A program made the translations under genes and the position numbers. Source: Cellulosimicrobium sp. CUA-896 (GTDB taxonomy: Bacteria; Actinomycetota; Actinomycetes; Actinomycetales; Cellulomonadaceae). From it: 64,000 nt of DNA. Every line of letters starts with the position of its first letter. Within the stretch, counting starts at the first letter, position 1. The notes under the pieces are model-generated. The model was not told where the DNA came from. It worked only from the letters and a program-made list of their open reading frames with translations, and ran no database searches. Below, in pieces: positions 9,964 to 18,871 of the stretch. The stretch spans positions 30,454-94,453 of the forward strand of contig NZ_MKKH01000004.1 of NCBI RefSeq assembly GCF_001942335.1, read 5' to 3'.

Positions 9964-11192
9964 TCAGACCCGGACGCCCTCCGGTGCCGGGACGAGGGGC
10001 CGCGACCGGGCGAGCCGGAGCACGGGCACGACGAGGAGCTGCGCGGCCGCGACGCACAGGAGCGCCGCGGGCGACCCCCACAGCCCGATGAGCACCCCTC
10101 CGCAGGCGGCGCCCGCCGCCATGCCCAGCGACGTCGCGGCCGAGAACACCCCGATCGCGGTGGGTCGCTCGCGCTCCGGCAGCGCGGTCGTGCTGAGGAG
10201 CGTCAGCGACGGGTAGAGGGGCGCGTAGCCGACGCCGAGGACGACGGCCGCGAGCGCGGCCACGCCGAACGACGAGGCTGACGCCATGACCGCGAGCCCC
10301 GCGGCGACGACGACCAGGGCGGCGCCCGTCACCCGGACGGCACCGAGGCGGTCCGGCACCGACCCGAGGGCGAACCGCGCGGCGACGACGCTCGCCGCGA
10401 AGACGAGGAAGATGCTCGACGCCCCGAGCACGCCCGTCGACGACAGCCGCGCGACTCGAGGTGCTGCACGAGGAACGTCGTGAACACTCCCTGCGCGCCC
10501 CACGCGGTGAGCGCGACGAGCGCGGGCGCACCGACCACGGCCAGGACCGGCCCCGCGCGGCCGCCACGCCGCTGCGGGAGCGGGGCCTGCGCCGCGGGGG
10601 ACGGAACGGTGCGCGTACGCGGCGGCGCGGCGACCGACGAGGCCGCGACCAGGACGACGGCCTGCACCGCGAGCAGGACCGTCCACGCGGCGACGTTGCC
10701 CCGCGACGCGTACACGTTCTCGACGAGCAACGGACCCAGCGCGAGCCCCACCCAGACGCTGACCCCGTAGTAGCCGAAGGCGCGGCCGCGCTCCCCCGGT
10801 GGCGACGTGGCGGAGACCCACGCCGTCGTGGCCACCGTGATCCCCGCGTTGCCCACGCCGTACAGCACGCGGGCCGCCGCGACGCTCGGCGTCGTGAAGA
10901 CCACGACCATCGCGCCGATCGCCAGGACGGCGACGAGGGCGCTCACGAGCGTGACGGCCCGGGGCCCGAACCGACCTGCCGCCATGCCGACGAGGGTCAT
11001 GCAGAGGGCACCGGTCAGGCTCGCGACGGAGACGAGGGCGCCGGACGCGGACTCGTCCGCACCCAGGAGGTCCGGAGCGGCGCGCGCGATGAGCGGTGCC
11101 GTGGCGGCGAGGACCGTGTAGTTGGCCGTCGCTGCCAGGACGACGAGCCAGAACCCCATCGAACGCGTACCACGGGCTCGGCAGGGGGACAC
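9964..11192 (-). CDS. MFS transporter (12-helix type)
   Basis: A cytoplasmic-membrane carrier of about 410 residues. The N-terminal half (ANYTVLAATAPLIARAAP, then GRFGPRAVTLVSALVAV) and C-terminal half (GAVRVTGAALVVVAAGLAV, then LGVGYAPLYPSLTLLSTTA) are in different frames that join near 10453, where one C is missing (expected LESRGLSSTGVLG). I prefer the GTG at 11192 because GAGGAG lies eight bases before it; the alternative ATG at 11159 has no such site. Two operators of the local GntR regulon lie directly upstream at 11219-11247, so it is probably a second uptake or efflux route for the pathway compound. Confidence 0.83.
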
Positions 11193-11218
11193 GGGCACTC
11201 CTCGGATCCGGTGAAGCG

Positions 11219-11247
11219 CGTATCCAATACGCACTAGATTGGATCCA
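11219..11247. promoter_or_regulatory. GntR/FCD operators copies 3 and 4 (inverted pair)
   Basis: Two facing copies lie upstream of the MFS gene: 11219-11230 (minus strand GTATTGGATACG) and 11236-11247 (plus strand AGATTGGATCCA). Together they form ATCCAAT / ATTGGAT arms separated by ten bases. The second contains the perfect 10-base palindrome TTGGATCCAA at 11239-11248. Confidence 0.8.
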
Positions 11248-11293
11248 ACAGTACGGCCGCGGGGCCCGCCCGGCGAAACCGCGCCCTGTCGGG

Positions 11294-12007
11294 TCAGCCC
11301 CGGATCGTCGTGGACGACCTCAGCTCGTACCAGCGCGCGACCTGCTCGCCGACGTTGAGCACGTGGCGGCGCATGAGACGCGCCGCGAGGTCGCCGTCCT
11401 CCGCGGCGAGCGCGTCGATGATCTCCACGTGCTCGCGGTGGTTGCCCTCGCGGTGCTTCGCGTTCTCGCGCAGCAGCATCGCCGGCACGTTGCGCGGGTA
11501 GGACAGCAGGATGTCGTTGAGCAGCCGCTGGAGGCGTCCGTTGTTCGCGGCCTCGTGGATCGTGGAGTGCAGCGCGTAGTCGTTCGCGGCGTCGAGCTCG
11601 CGCACCCGCATCGGCGTCGAGCGCTCCGCTGCCGTGCGAGCCAGGTCGTAGAGCGCGTCGTTGGACTCCCGCATCATGGCGATGGTGCGGGCCGACAGCC
11701 GCGTCGCCGCCCGGCGGGCGGCGAGCGCCTCGAGCTCGGCACGGACCTCGTACGTCTCGCGCACCTCCCACGGGACGGGGACGCGCACCACGGCGCCACG
11801 GTGGGGGTGGATCTCGATGAGACCGCTCGTCTGGAGCTGGCGCAGGGCCTCTCGCACCGGCGTGCGGCTCGTCCCGAACTGCTCGGCGAGGTCCGCCTGA
11901 CGCAACGGCTGGCCGACCGGGATCTCGCCGGAGAGGATCTGGTCGCGGATCCGGGCGGCGAGGCCGTCGACCAGTGCGGCGCCGTCCCTCGCCTTCGTCG
12001 TCGTCAT
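11294..12007 (-). CDS. GntR-family regulator with FCD domain
   Basis: A DNA-binding regulator of 237 residues. The N-terminal winged helix is typical (ILSGEIPVGQPLRQADLA, GTSRTPVREALRQL), followed by an all-helical FCD ligand domain with acidic and His residues suited to bind a metal-carboxylate effector (DYALHSTIHEAANN, REHVEIIDAL). The ATG at 12007 is supported by GAGGAG eight bases upstream. Operator copy 5 lies just upstream, suggesting autoregulation. Four more copies flank the ABC operon, the hydrolase operon and the MFS gene, so it is the likely repressor of the whole 951-12007 region. The inducer is unknown. Confidence 0.9.
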   Translation of the reverse strand: MTTTKARDGAALVDGLAARIRDQILSGEIPVGQPLRQADLAEQFGTSRTPVREALRQLQTSGLIEIHPHRGAVVRVPVPWEVRETYEVRAELEALAARRAATRLSARTIAMMRESNDALYDLARTAAERSTPMRVRELDAANDYALHSTIHEAANNGRLQRLLNDILLSYPRNVPAMLLRENAKHREGNHREHVEIIDALAAEDGDLAARLMRRHVLNVGEQVARWYELRSSTTIRG

Positions 12008-12061
12008 GGGTCTCCTCGCAGAGGGATGGCGCTTCGTCGCCGCGCGGGAGAGCGTGGCGGA

Positions 12062-12073
12062 TGTATCCAATCA
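12062..12073 (-). promoter_or_regulatory. GntR/FCD operator copy 5 (autoregulation)
   Basis: On the minus strand this reads TGATTGGATACA, 55 bases upstream of the regulator's start codon. It has the same core (ATTGGAT) as the other four copies. Confidence 0.75.
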
Positions 12074-12100
12074 CGCGCGTGTGTCCGTCGTGTGACGGGA

Positions 12101-12628
12101 TCAGCCCTCCCAGAGGACGCCGCGCTCGTCGTCGAACACCCGCAGGCGGGCGAGGCGCAGGGGCCGCCGCGCGAGCTCGCCGAGCGCGGCGACGCCGGGG
12201 CCGAGCTGGTCGTCGGCGACGCGGCGGGCGAGGGACACGTGCGGCGTCCAGCGTCCGGGCTCGGTGAGCTCGCCGGGCTCGGACCGCACGAGGTGCTCGC
12301 GGAGCCACGCCTGGGCGGTGAGCAGGCCGACGTCGGGCACGACGTGCAGGGCGAGCGCGCGGCGCCGCCGCCCGCCGAGGAGCACGAGGCCGTCGACGCG
12401 GGTCTCGCGCCCGGTGAGCCGGGGGTCGGCGCGCCGGACGGCGGACTCGAGCCGGTCGGCCGCGTCGTCGTTCAGCGCCCGGCACACGACCGCGGTCAGG
12501 TGCGGCCGGTTCGACGGCGAGGTGTGCAGCGCGAGGCTCGCGAGCCCGGCGGACGTCATGAGGTCCCAGTAGTCCCGGACCCACGCCTCGCCGCGGGCGT
12601 CGAACAGCCACTCCACGGTCTGTGTCAT
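12101..12628 (-). CDS. 2H phosphoesterase superfamily protein (2'-5' RNA ligase-like)
   Basis: A protein of 175 residues with the two H-x-T/S motifs that define 2H phosphoesterases: HLTAVV in the first half and HVSLAR in the second. Relatives act on 2',3'-cyclic or 2'-5' phosphodiester bonds of RNA or nucleotides in the cytoplasm. The ATG at 12628 is chosen; an in-frame ATG four codons upstream is possible. It has no clear functional link to the GntR cluster on its left or the ketosynthase gene diverging on its right. Confidence 0.75.
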   Translation of the reverse strand: MTQTVEWLFDARGEAWVRDYWDLMTSAGLASLALHTSPSNRPHLTAVVCRALNDDAADRLESAVRRADPRLTGRETRVDGLVLLGGRRRRALALHVVPDVGLLTAQAWLREHLVRSEPGELTEPGRWTPHVSLARRVADDQLGPGVAALGELARRPLRLARLRVFDDERGVLWEG

Positions 12629-12766
12629 CCCCCACAGCATGGGCCACGGACCCCGCTCCCACCGTTCCGCGAGCGCCGGCCGAAACCTGAACTTCACCCG
12701 GATGAGGCACAGTTGTGCCAGCAGGTCCCGTGCAGGGCGGGACCCGGGGCTCGCAGGGGGTGCCGG

Positions 12767-13975
12767 ATGGATCGTGTCGTGGTGTCGGGGGTCGGTGCGG
12801 TGACGCCGATGGGTGTCACGGCAGGATCGACGTGGGGCGCGCTGGTCGAGGGCGCGAGCGGGATCGCCTCGATCAAGGACGACTGGGCGCAGGAGCTGCC
12901 CGTGCGCATCGCGGGGCGGGTGGACGACGCGTTCGCCGACGCCCTCGCGGTGCGTGAGCTGCGTCGTACGGACCGCGCGGAGCAGCTGGCGCTCGTCGCG
13001 GGACGCGAGGCGTGGGCGGACGCCGGCAGCCCCGACGCCGACCCGGAGCGCGTCGCGGTCGTCATCGGCTCCGCCAACGGCGGTATCGCGACGACCCTGG
13101 AGCAGAGCCGCGTGCTGGAGACCCGCGGGCACCGGCGCGTGTCGCCGCACACGGTGACGATGCTCATGTCGAACGGTCCGGCGGCGTGGCTGTCGATCGA
13201 CCTCGGCGCGAAGGCGGGCGCGCGGGCACCGATCAGCGCGTGCGCGGCGGGCGCGGAGGCGATCGCGACCGGTCGAGAGATGATCCTCGCCGGGTCGGCG
13301 GACGTCGTCGTGTGCGGGGGCGTGGAGGCCGGGGTGCTGCCGTTCTCCCTCGCGGCGTTCGCCCAGGCGCGCGCCCTGTCGACGCGCAACGACGAGCCCG
13401 AGCGGGCGTCGCGCCCGTTCGACGTCGGACGCGACGGGTTCGTCATGAGCGAGGGGTGCGCGCTCGTCGTGCTCGAGCGCGAGAGCCATGCGCGGGCGCG
13501 CGGGGCGCGCGTGCTCGGCGCGATCGCCGGTGCGGCCGTGACGTCGGACGCGTTCGACATCGTCGGCGGCGACCCGGAGAACCAGGCGCGCACCATCACC
13601 CTCGCCCTCCGGTCGGCCGGCCTGGCGCCCGCCGACATGGGGTTCGTGCACGCGCACGCCACCTCGACGCCCGCGGGGGACCTCGCGGAGGCCGCCGCCA
13701 TCCGGGCCGCGCTCCCGTCGCCGCCGCCCGTCACGTCGACGAAGGGCGCGACCGGTCACCTGCTCGGCGCGGCGGGGTCGCTCGGGATCGTCGCCGCCCT
13801 GGGTGCGCTGCGCGAGGGCCGCGTCCCGCCGACGCTCAACGTCGACGAGCAGGACCCGGGGGTCGACCTCGACGTCGTCACCGGCGCGGCGCGCCCGACG
13901 ACCGCGGAGCACGCGCTCGTCAACGCGTTCGGGTTCGGCGGGCACAGCGCGGCGGTCGTGGTGTCGCGCGCCTGA
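12767..13975 (+). CDS. fabF: Beta-ketoacyl-ACP synthase II (KAS II/FabF type)
   Basis: A condensing enzyme of 402 residues that extends acyl-ACP with malonyl-ACP in fatty-acid synthesis. The catalytic triad is visible: C159 (ISACAAG), H297 (HATSTPAGD) and H331 (GATGHLLGAAG), plus the C-terminal NAFGFGGHSA glycine-rich loop. The active-site motif SACAAG differs slightly from the usual TACASG. No acyl carrier protein, FabD or FabH gene is adjacent, so it stands outside the main fab operon and may serve a specialised acyl chain. The ATG at 12767 begins the conserved first strand (RVVVSGVGAVTP). Confidence 0.88.
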   Translation: MDRVVVSGVGAVTPMGVTAGSTWGALVEGASGIASIKDDWAQELPVRIAGRVDDAFADALAVRELRRTDRAEQLALVAGREAWADAGSPDADPERVAVVIGSANGGIATTLEQSRVLETRGHRRVSPHTVTMLMSNGPAAWLSIDLGAKAGARAPISACAAGAEAIATGREMILAGSADVVVCGGVEAGVLPFSLAAFAQARALSTRNDEPERASRPFDVGRDGFVMSEGCALVVLERESHARARGARVLGAIAGAAVTSDAFDIVGGDPENQARTITLALRSAGLAPADMGFVHAHATSTPAGDLAEAAAIRAALPSPPPVTSTKGATGHLLGAAGSLGIVAALGALREGRVPPTLNVDEQDPGVDLDVVTGAARPTTAEHALVNAFGFGGHSAAVVVSRA

Positions 13976-14000
13976 GACGCGCCGGCGTCCGCCCGACGGC

Positions 14001-14019
14001 GCGACCGGCCGTGGGTCGC
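14001..14019. terminator. Possible short hairpin between convergent genes
   Basis: GCGACC and GGTCGC arms with a 7-base loop lie between the ketosynthase stop and the stop of the leftward permease. The stem is short, so this is a weak terminator candidate. Confidence 0.35.
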
Positions 14020-14025
14020 GGGCCG

Positions 14026-15443
14026 TCAGGCGCGCGCGTCGCCCGCCCTCGCGTCGCCCGTCGTCGTGTCGCCCGCCGTCGTGTCGCCCGCCCCGTCGCG
14101 GTCGGGAGCGCGCCTGCCGCGGCCCCCGCCCGTCCAGCGCACCACCGCGTAGAGCACGACGCCGACGGCGAGCAGGATGCCGGCCCGCAGCCACGTGGCC
14201 GCGTCCTGCTGGCTGAGCAGCAGCACGCAGGAGGCCACGCCGAGGACGGGCACGACCGTGGCGACGCGGAAGTGGGGCTCGTCCACGTGCTCGCGCCGCA
14301 GCACGAGCACCGCGACGTTGACGGCCGCGAACACGACGAGCAGGAGCAGGACCACGGTCTCGGCGAGCGCCGCGACGTCGCCCGTGAAGACGAGTCCCAT
14401 CGCGACGAGGGTCGTCGCGACGATCGCGACCCACGGGGTGCGTCGGCCGGGCAGCACGCGGCCGAGCGCGGACGGCAGGATGCCCTGCTCGGCCATGCCG
14501 TACGCGAGCCGGCTCGCCATGATCATGGTGAGCAACGCACCGTTGGCGACGGCGACGAGGGCGATGAGGGAGAACACCCACTGCGGCACCGAGCCCTCGG
14601 CGTCGACGACCTCGAGCAGCGGGCCCGTCGAGCCGGCGAGCGTGTCGGGCGCGACGACGGCGACCGCGGCGATCCGACCGCGACGTAGACGACCCCCGCG
14701 GTGATCAGCGCCCCGAACAGGGCGCGCGGGTAGGCGCGGCGTACGTCGCGCACCTCCTCGGCCAGGTTGGCCGACGTCTCGAACCCGACGAAGGAGTAGT
14801 ACGCGAGAATGGCTGCGGCGAGGACGGCCAGGGCCGGCGTCGTCCCCTCGGCGAACTGCGTGACGCGCGCCGGCTCGCCCTCCCCCCGGCCGAGCACGAC
14901 GGCGGCGAGCACGACGACCAGCACGAGGCCGGACAGCTCGATCGCGGTCATGGCGACGTTGGCGCGCAGCGACTCCTTGATGCCGCGCGCGTTGAGCGCG
15001 GCCACGGCGGCGAGGAACAGCACCGCGACGAGGCGGTCGGGCGCGTCGACGAACGTCGCGAAGTAGTCGCCCGCGAACGCGAGCGACAGCCCCGCGGCGC
15101 TCGTCACGCCGGCGGCGAGCATCGAGAAGCCCACGAGGAACGACACGAGGGGGCTGCGGAACGCGCGGTCGGCGAACACCGCAGCACCGCCGGCGCGCGG
15201 GTACTTGGTGACGAGCTCCGCGTACGAGCCGGCGGTGAGCAGCGCGAGGCCGAGCGCGACGAGCAGCGGCAGCCACACGGCCCCGCCGACCTCCCCCGCC
15301 ATCTCGCCGACCAGCGCGTAGACGCCGGCCCCGAGCACGTCACCGAGGATGAACAGGTAGAGGAGCCGTCCGCCGACGGAGCGGGACAGCCGGGTGTCCG
15401 GGTCCGTCCCCTCGCGCCCGGCCGGGGCGTCGGTGCTGGTCAC
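14026..15443 (-). CDS. APC-family amino-acid permease
   Basis: A multi-helix membrane carrier of about 472 residues of the amino acid-polyamine-organocation superfamily. It shows the conserved first helix (LFILGDVLGAGVYALVGEM) and the loop SYAELVTKYPRAGG. The start is a GTG at 15443. The frame breaks near 14673, where GGG is read as GG (expected VAVGIAAVAVVAP). The C-terminus carries a hydrophilic tail of five-residue units (GDTTA, GDTTT, GDARA, GDARA) encoded by a 15-base tandem repeat. The substrate cannot be told from the sequence; there are no metabolic neighbours. Confidence 0.82.
14036..14095. repeat. Four 15-base tandem units at the 3' end of the permease gene
   Basis: Units at 14036-14050, 14051-14065, 14066-14080 and 14081-14095 share the core TCGCCCG. 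They encode the repeated GD-x-x-x tail and end seven bases before the permease stop codon (14026-14028). Confidence 0.85.
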
Positions 15444-15577
15444 GCGATCACGCTCGCACGGCGCCCCGGCGCTCGCGCGCGTTGCGGCTCGGCCGTCGAC
15501 GTCCGGCGCCGAGGATCCGGGTCGGATCGGGGGACACCCCGATGTCGCGGGACGAGGAGTCGCCGTAGTTTCGAGCC

Positions 15578-15781
15578 ATGAGCACCTCCGCAGCCTCCCC
15601 GTCCCTGTCCCGTCCGCGCCACGGCCGCATGATCGCGGGAGTGTGCGCGGGCATCGCCCGCCGCTTCGGGTGGAGCACGACCGTCGTGCGCGTCGTGACG
15701 GTCGCCTCCCTCCTCCTGCCCGGTCCGCAGGTCCTCGCCTACGTGGTCCTGTGGCTCCTCATGCCGAACGACCGCGACTGA
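15578..15781 (+). CDS. Small PspC-domain membrane protein
   Basis: A protein of 67 residues almost wholly made of a PspC domain: a basic RHGRMIAGVCAGIARRFG segment followed by one membrane helix (VRVVTVASLLLPGPQVLAYV). PspC-type proteins act in envelope-stress sensing in many bacteria; in actinobacteria, stand-alone copies of this size are common and mostly uncharacterised. It starts at the ATG at 15578 and is a single-gene unit between the permease (divergent) and the flavin oxidoreductase 70 bases downstream. Confidence 0.85.
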   Translation: MSTSAASPSLSRPRHGRMIAGVCAGIARRFGWSTTVVRVVTVASLLLPGPQVLAYVVLWLLMPNDRD

Positions 15782-15850
15782 CGCCGGCCACGCCGGCGGC
15801 CGTGGCGCGCGTCACGGAATGCGCGGGCGGCGGCCGACGCTGGGACCTGC

Positions 15851-16923
15851 GTGAAGATCTTCGACCCCATCACCGTCGGCAGCGTCCGGCTCGCCAACCG
15901 TGTCGTGATGGCGCCGCTCACCCGGTTGCGCGCCGGGCGGGCCGGCGTCCCCGGCGACCTGCTCGTCGAGCACTACCGCCAGCGGGCCGGCATGGGCCTG
16001 GTCCTCACCGAGGGCACCTACCCCGTGCTCGAGGGCCGCACGTGGACGGGCCAGCCCGGCATCGAGACCGCCGAGCAGGCTGCCGGCTGGGCGCGCGTCG
16101 CCGACGCCGTGCACGCCGCGGGCGGGCGCATCGCGATGCAGGTCATGCACGGCGGCCGCATCGCGCATCCCGACGTCACCGGTGCGCGGGTCGTCTCCGC
16201 CAGCGCCGTGGCCGCTCCGGGCGAGATCCGCACGCCGTCCGGCAAGGCGGACCACCCCGTGCCGCACGCGCTCGAGGCCGACGAGATCGCCGAGGTCGTC
16301 CGCGGCTTCGCCGCCGCCGCCCGCCGCGCGGTCGACGCAGGCCTCGACGCCGTCGAGGTGCACGGCGCCAACGGCTACCTGATCCACCAGTTCCTCTCTC
16401 CCGCCAGCAACCTGCGCACCGACGCCTACGGTGCGACGCCCGAGGGCCGCGCGCGGTTCGCGATCGAGGTCGTGACCGCCGTCGCGGCGGAGATCGGCGC
16501 CGACCGGACCGGCATCCGGCTGTCGCCCCAGCACGACATCCAGGGCGCGGTCGAGACCGACCCCGAGGTCACCGCCGCGACGTACGCGGCCTCGCGGACG
16601 GTCTGGCGCCGCTCGGGCTCGCGTTCGTCGACGTGCTGCACCGGGACCTGGGCGGCGAGCTCGTCCAGGGCATCCGCCCCCGCGTCGGCGCGCCGCTGAT
16701 CGGCAACTCCGGCTTCGCGGTGAGCACCACGCGCGACGAGGCCGTCGGCCTGGTCGAGGACGGCGTCGTCGACCTCGCCGCGGTCGGCCGCGCCGCGATC
16801 GCCAACCCCGACCTGGTCGCGCGCTGGGCGCGGGACCTGGGCGAGAACGCGCCCGACCCGGCCACGTTCTACGCCGACGGCGCCGAGGGGTACACGGACT
16901 ACCCGGCGGCGGGCGCCGCCTGA
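15851..16923 (+). CDS. Old-yellow-enzyme family NADH:flavin oxidoreductase
   Basis: An FMN-dependent alkene reductase of about 357 residues. It starts at GTG 15851 directly before the family's first motif (FDPITVGSVRLANRVVMAPLT). The FMN/substrate motif HGANGYLIHQFLSPASNLR is intact, and the C-terminal half has the phosphate-binding segment (PLIGNSGF, then VGRAAIANPDLVARW). The frame breaks near 16592: GCC CTC is read as GCCTC, one C short (expected YAALADGLAPLGLAFVDV). It probably reduces electrophilic alkenes such as enones in detoxification; the native substrate is not evident. Confidence 0.87.
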
Positions 16924-16966
16924 GCCCCCGCTCCGGCGGGCCGGCGGCGGCGACCACCGGCACGTC

Positions 16967-17818
16967 CTACTGGCGCCGCCGTCGCGAGAAGACCCATGCC
17001 GCGCCGACGAGGAACACGACGACCAGGCCCGCGCACCACGCGAGGGCGAGGGCCGCCGTCGGCCCCAGGTCCGCGACGGGCTGCGCGTCGCTGCCCAGGC
17101 CGACGAGCAGGCCGCGGATCGTCTCGATCACGGGCGTGACGGGCTGGTGCTCGGCAAAACCGCGCAGCCACGCAGGCATGGTCCCCGGCGGGACGAACGC
17201 GCTCGACACGTACGGCAGGAACAGCATGAAGAAGCCGAACCCGCCGGCGGCGGCGGGCGAGCGCACGAGCACGCCGAGGAACGTCGCGACGCACGTGACG
17301 GCGACGATGTACGCCACGATCACGCCGACGGCCGCCAGCCACTCGAGCGCCGTCGCGTCGGACCGGAAGCCGAGCACGTGGGCGACGCCGAGCACCACCG
17401 CGGTGGTCACGAGGTTCTTCACGACGCTCGCCACGACGTGGCCCACGAGCACGGTCGCGCTCGCGATCGGCATGGACCGGAAGCGGTCCATGATGCCGCC
17501 GGACATGTCCTGCTCCACCGCGATCGCGGTGTTCGACGCCCCGTACCCCGCGCACAGCAGGACGATCCCGGGCGTGGCGTACGTGAGGTAGTCCGTGCCC
17601 ACGGACATCGCGCCGCCGAACACGTACACGAACAGCACCATGAGCATCACGGGCAGGACCAGGGCGAGGAGCAGCTCGTCGGGCTCGCGCCGCACGAGGC
17701 GCAGCGAGCGCCCGATCATCGCGGACGTGTCGGTGAGCACGTGCCTCCCCGGGCGGGCGGCGGGAGCGGGACGGCGCGGCCGGGTGCCCGACGGCGCGGG
17801 CAGGGTCGGGGCGGTCAT
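16967..17818 (-). CDS. ABC-2 type exporter permease (DrrB-like)
   Basis: A membrane protein of 283 residues with a Pro/Ala/Arg-rich cytoplasmic leader and about six membrane helices of the ABC-2 family (LLLALVLPVMLMVLFVYVFG, then a glycine-rich PAAAGGFGFFMLFLPYVSSA). The conserved VEQDMSGGIMDRFRSMP segment is typical of daunorubicin-type drug exporters. Its start overlaps the stop of the ATPase gene by four bases. The pair probably exports a hydrophobic compound and is likely controlled by the divergent TetR regulator. Confidence 0.88.
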   Translation of the reverse strand: MTAPTLPAPSGTRPRRPAPAARPGRHVLTDTSAMIGRSLRLVRREPDELLLALVLPVMLMVLFVYVFGGAMSVGTDYLTYATPGIVLLCAGYGASNTAIAVEQDMSGGIMDRFRSMPIASATVLVGHVVASVVKNLVTTAVVLGVAHVLGFRSDATALEWLAAVGVIVAYIVAVTCVATFLGVLVRSPAAAGGFGFFMLFLPYVSSAFVPPGTMPAWLRGFAEHQPVTPVIETIRGLLVGLGSDAQPVADLGPTAALALAWCAGLVVVFLVGAAWVFSRRRRQ

Positions 17819-18771
17819 GCCGCGGCCTCCTCGTCCCGGGTCCGGGCGGCGTGCCCGGTCAGCGTGAGGAACACGTCGTCGAGCGTGGGCGCCCGCACCT
17901 CCCAGCGCTCGGGCTCGACCCCGACCGCCGCCGCGACGGCGGCGAGCACGTCGCGCACGTGCGCGACGGACCCGTCGGTCGGCACGCGCAGCACGCGGCC
18001 GTCCGGCGTGGCCCCCACGAGTCCGACCCGCGCGACGTCCTCCGCCGAGGTGAAGGTCAGCTCGACCGCCGCGTCGCCGACACGGCGCTTGAGCTCGACG
18101 GGAGCGCCCTCCGCGACGACGCGCCCGTCGTCGATGAGCGCGACGCGGTCGGCGAGCTGGTCGGCCTCCTCGAGGTACTGCGTGGTGAGGAACAGGCTCG
18201 TGCCGTCGGCGACGACCTCGCGCACGACCTCCCACATGGTCTGGCGGCTGCGCGGGTCGAGGCCGGTGGTCGGCTCGTCGAGGAACATCACGCGCGGTCG
18301 CGTGAGCAGGCCAGCCGCGAGGTCGAGGCGGCGGCGCATCCCGCCCGAGTAGGTGCCGACGCGGCGGTCCGCCGCGTCGCCGAGGTCGAACGCGTGCAGC
18401 AGGTCGTCGACCCGGCCGCGCACGAAGCGACGCGGCAGGTGCGCGAGTCGCCCCATCATCGTGAGGTTCTCCCGGGCGGACTGCTTCTCGTCGACGGCCG
18501 CGGACTGGCCGGTGAGGCTGATGACCTGGCGCACGCGCGCGGCGTCGTGGACGACGTCGTACCCGGCGACCATCGCGGTCCCGCCGTCGGGGCGCAGGAG
18601 CGTCGAGAGGATGCGCACGGTCGTCGTCTTGCCGGCGCCGTTCGGACCGAGCAGCGCGAGGACCTCGCCCTCGGCGAGCGTGACGTCGACGCCGTCGAGC
18701 ACGCGGACGGGTCGCCGTGCGCTGCCATAGCTCTTGCGCAGGCCCGTGGCCCGGACCAGGGGTGGGGACAT
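17815..18771 (-). CDS. ABC exporter ATPase (DrrA-like)
   Basis: A cytoplasmic ATPase of 318 residues of the daunorubicin-resistance type. It shows Walker A (GPNGAGKTTT), Q-loop (LTGQSAAVDE), signature (YSGGMRRR), Walker B with D-loop (MFLDEPTTGLDP), and the C-terminal extension ending APTLDDVFLTLTGH that marks this subfamily. The ATG at 18771 has AGGAG upstream. It is co-transcribed with the ABC-2 permease and divergent from a TetR gene; the shared 100-base gap is AT-rich compared with its surroundings and holds a direct repeat. Confidence 0.92.
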   Translation of the reverse strand: MSPPLVRATGLRKSYGSARRPVRVLDGVDVTLAEGEVLALLGPNGAGKTTTVRILSTLLRPDGGTAMVAGYDVVHDAARVRQVISLTGQSAAVDEKQSARENLTMMGRLAHLPRRFVRGRVDDLLHAFDLGDAADRRVGTYSGGMRRRLDLAAGLLTRPRVMFLDEPTTGLDPRSRQTMWEVVREVVADGTSLFLTTQYLEEADQLADRVALIDDGRVVAEGAPVELKRRVGDAAVELTFTSAEDVARVGLVGATPDGRVLRVPTDGSVAHVRDVLAAVAAAVGVEPERWEVRAPTLDDVFLTLTGHAARTRDEEAAA

Positions 18772-18802
18772 GGCTGCTCCTCCGTGTGAGGCCGTGGTGA
18801 AA

Positions 18803-18833
18803 CTGTTTATGGGCAAAACGTTTCTGTTTACGG
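18803..18833. promoter_or_regulatory. Direct repeat in the exporter/TetR divergent promoter
   Basis: CTGTTTATGG (18803-18812) and CTGTTTACGG (18824-18833) are direct repeats exactly 21 bases apart, two helical turns, with AAAACGTTT between them. This is the most AT-rich stretch in the gap and probably contains the promoters and the TetR binding site. Confidence 0.6.
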
Positions 18834-18871
18834 TAGACACGGTTGCAGGTCCGGTCAAGACCCGGGAGAAG

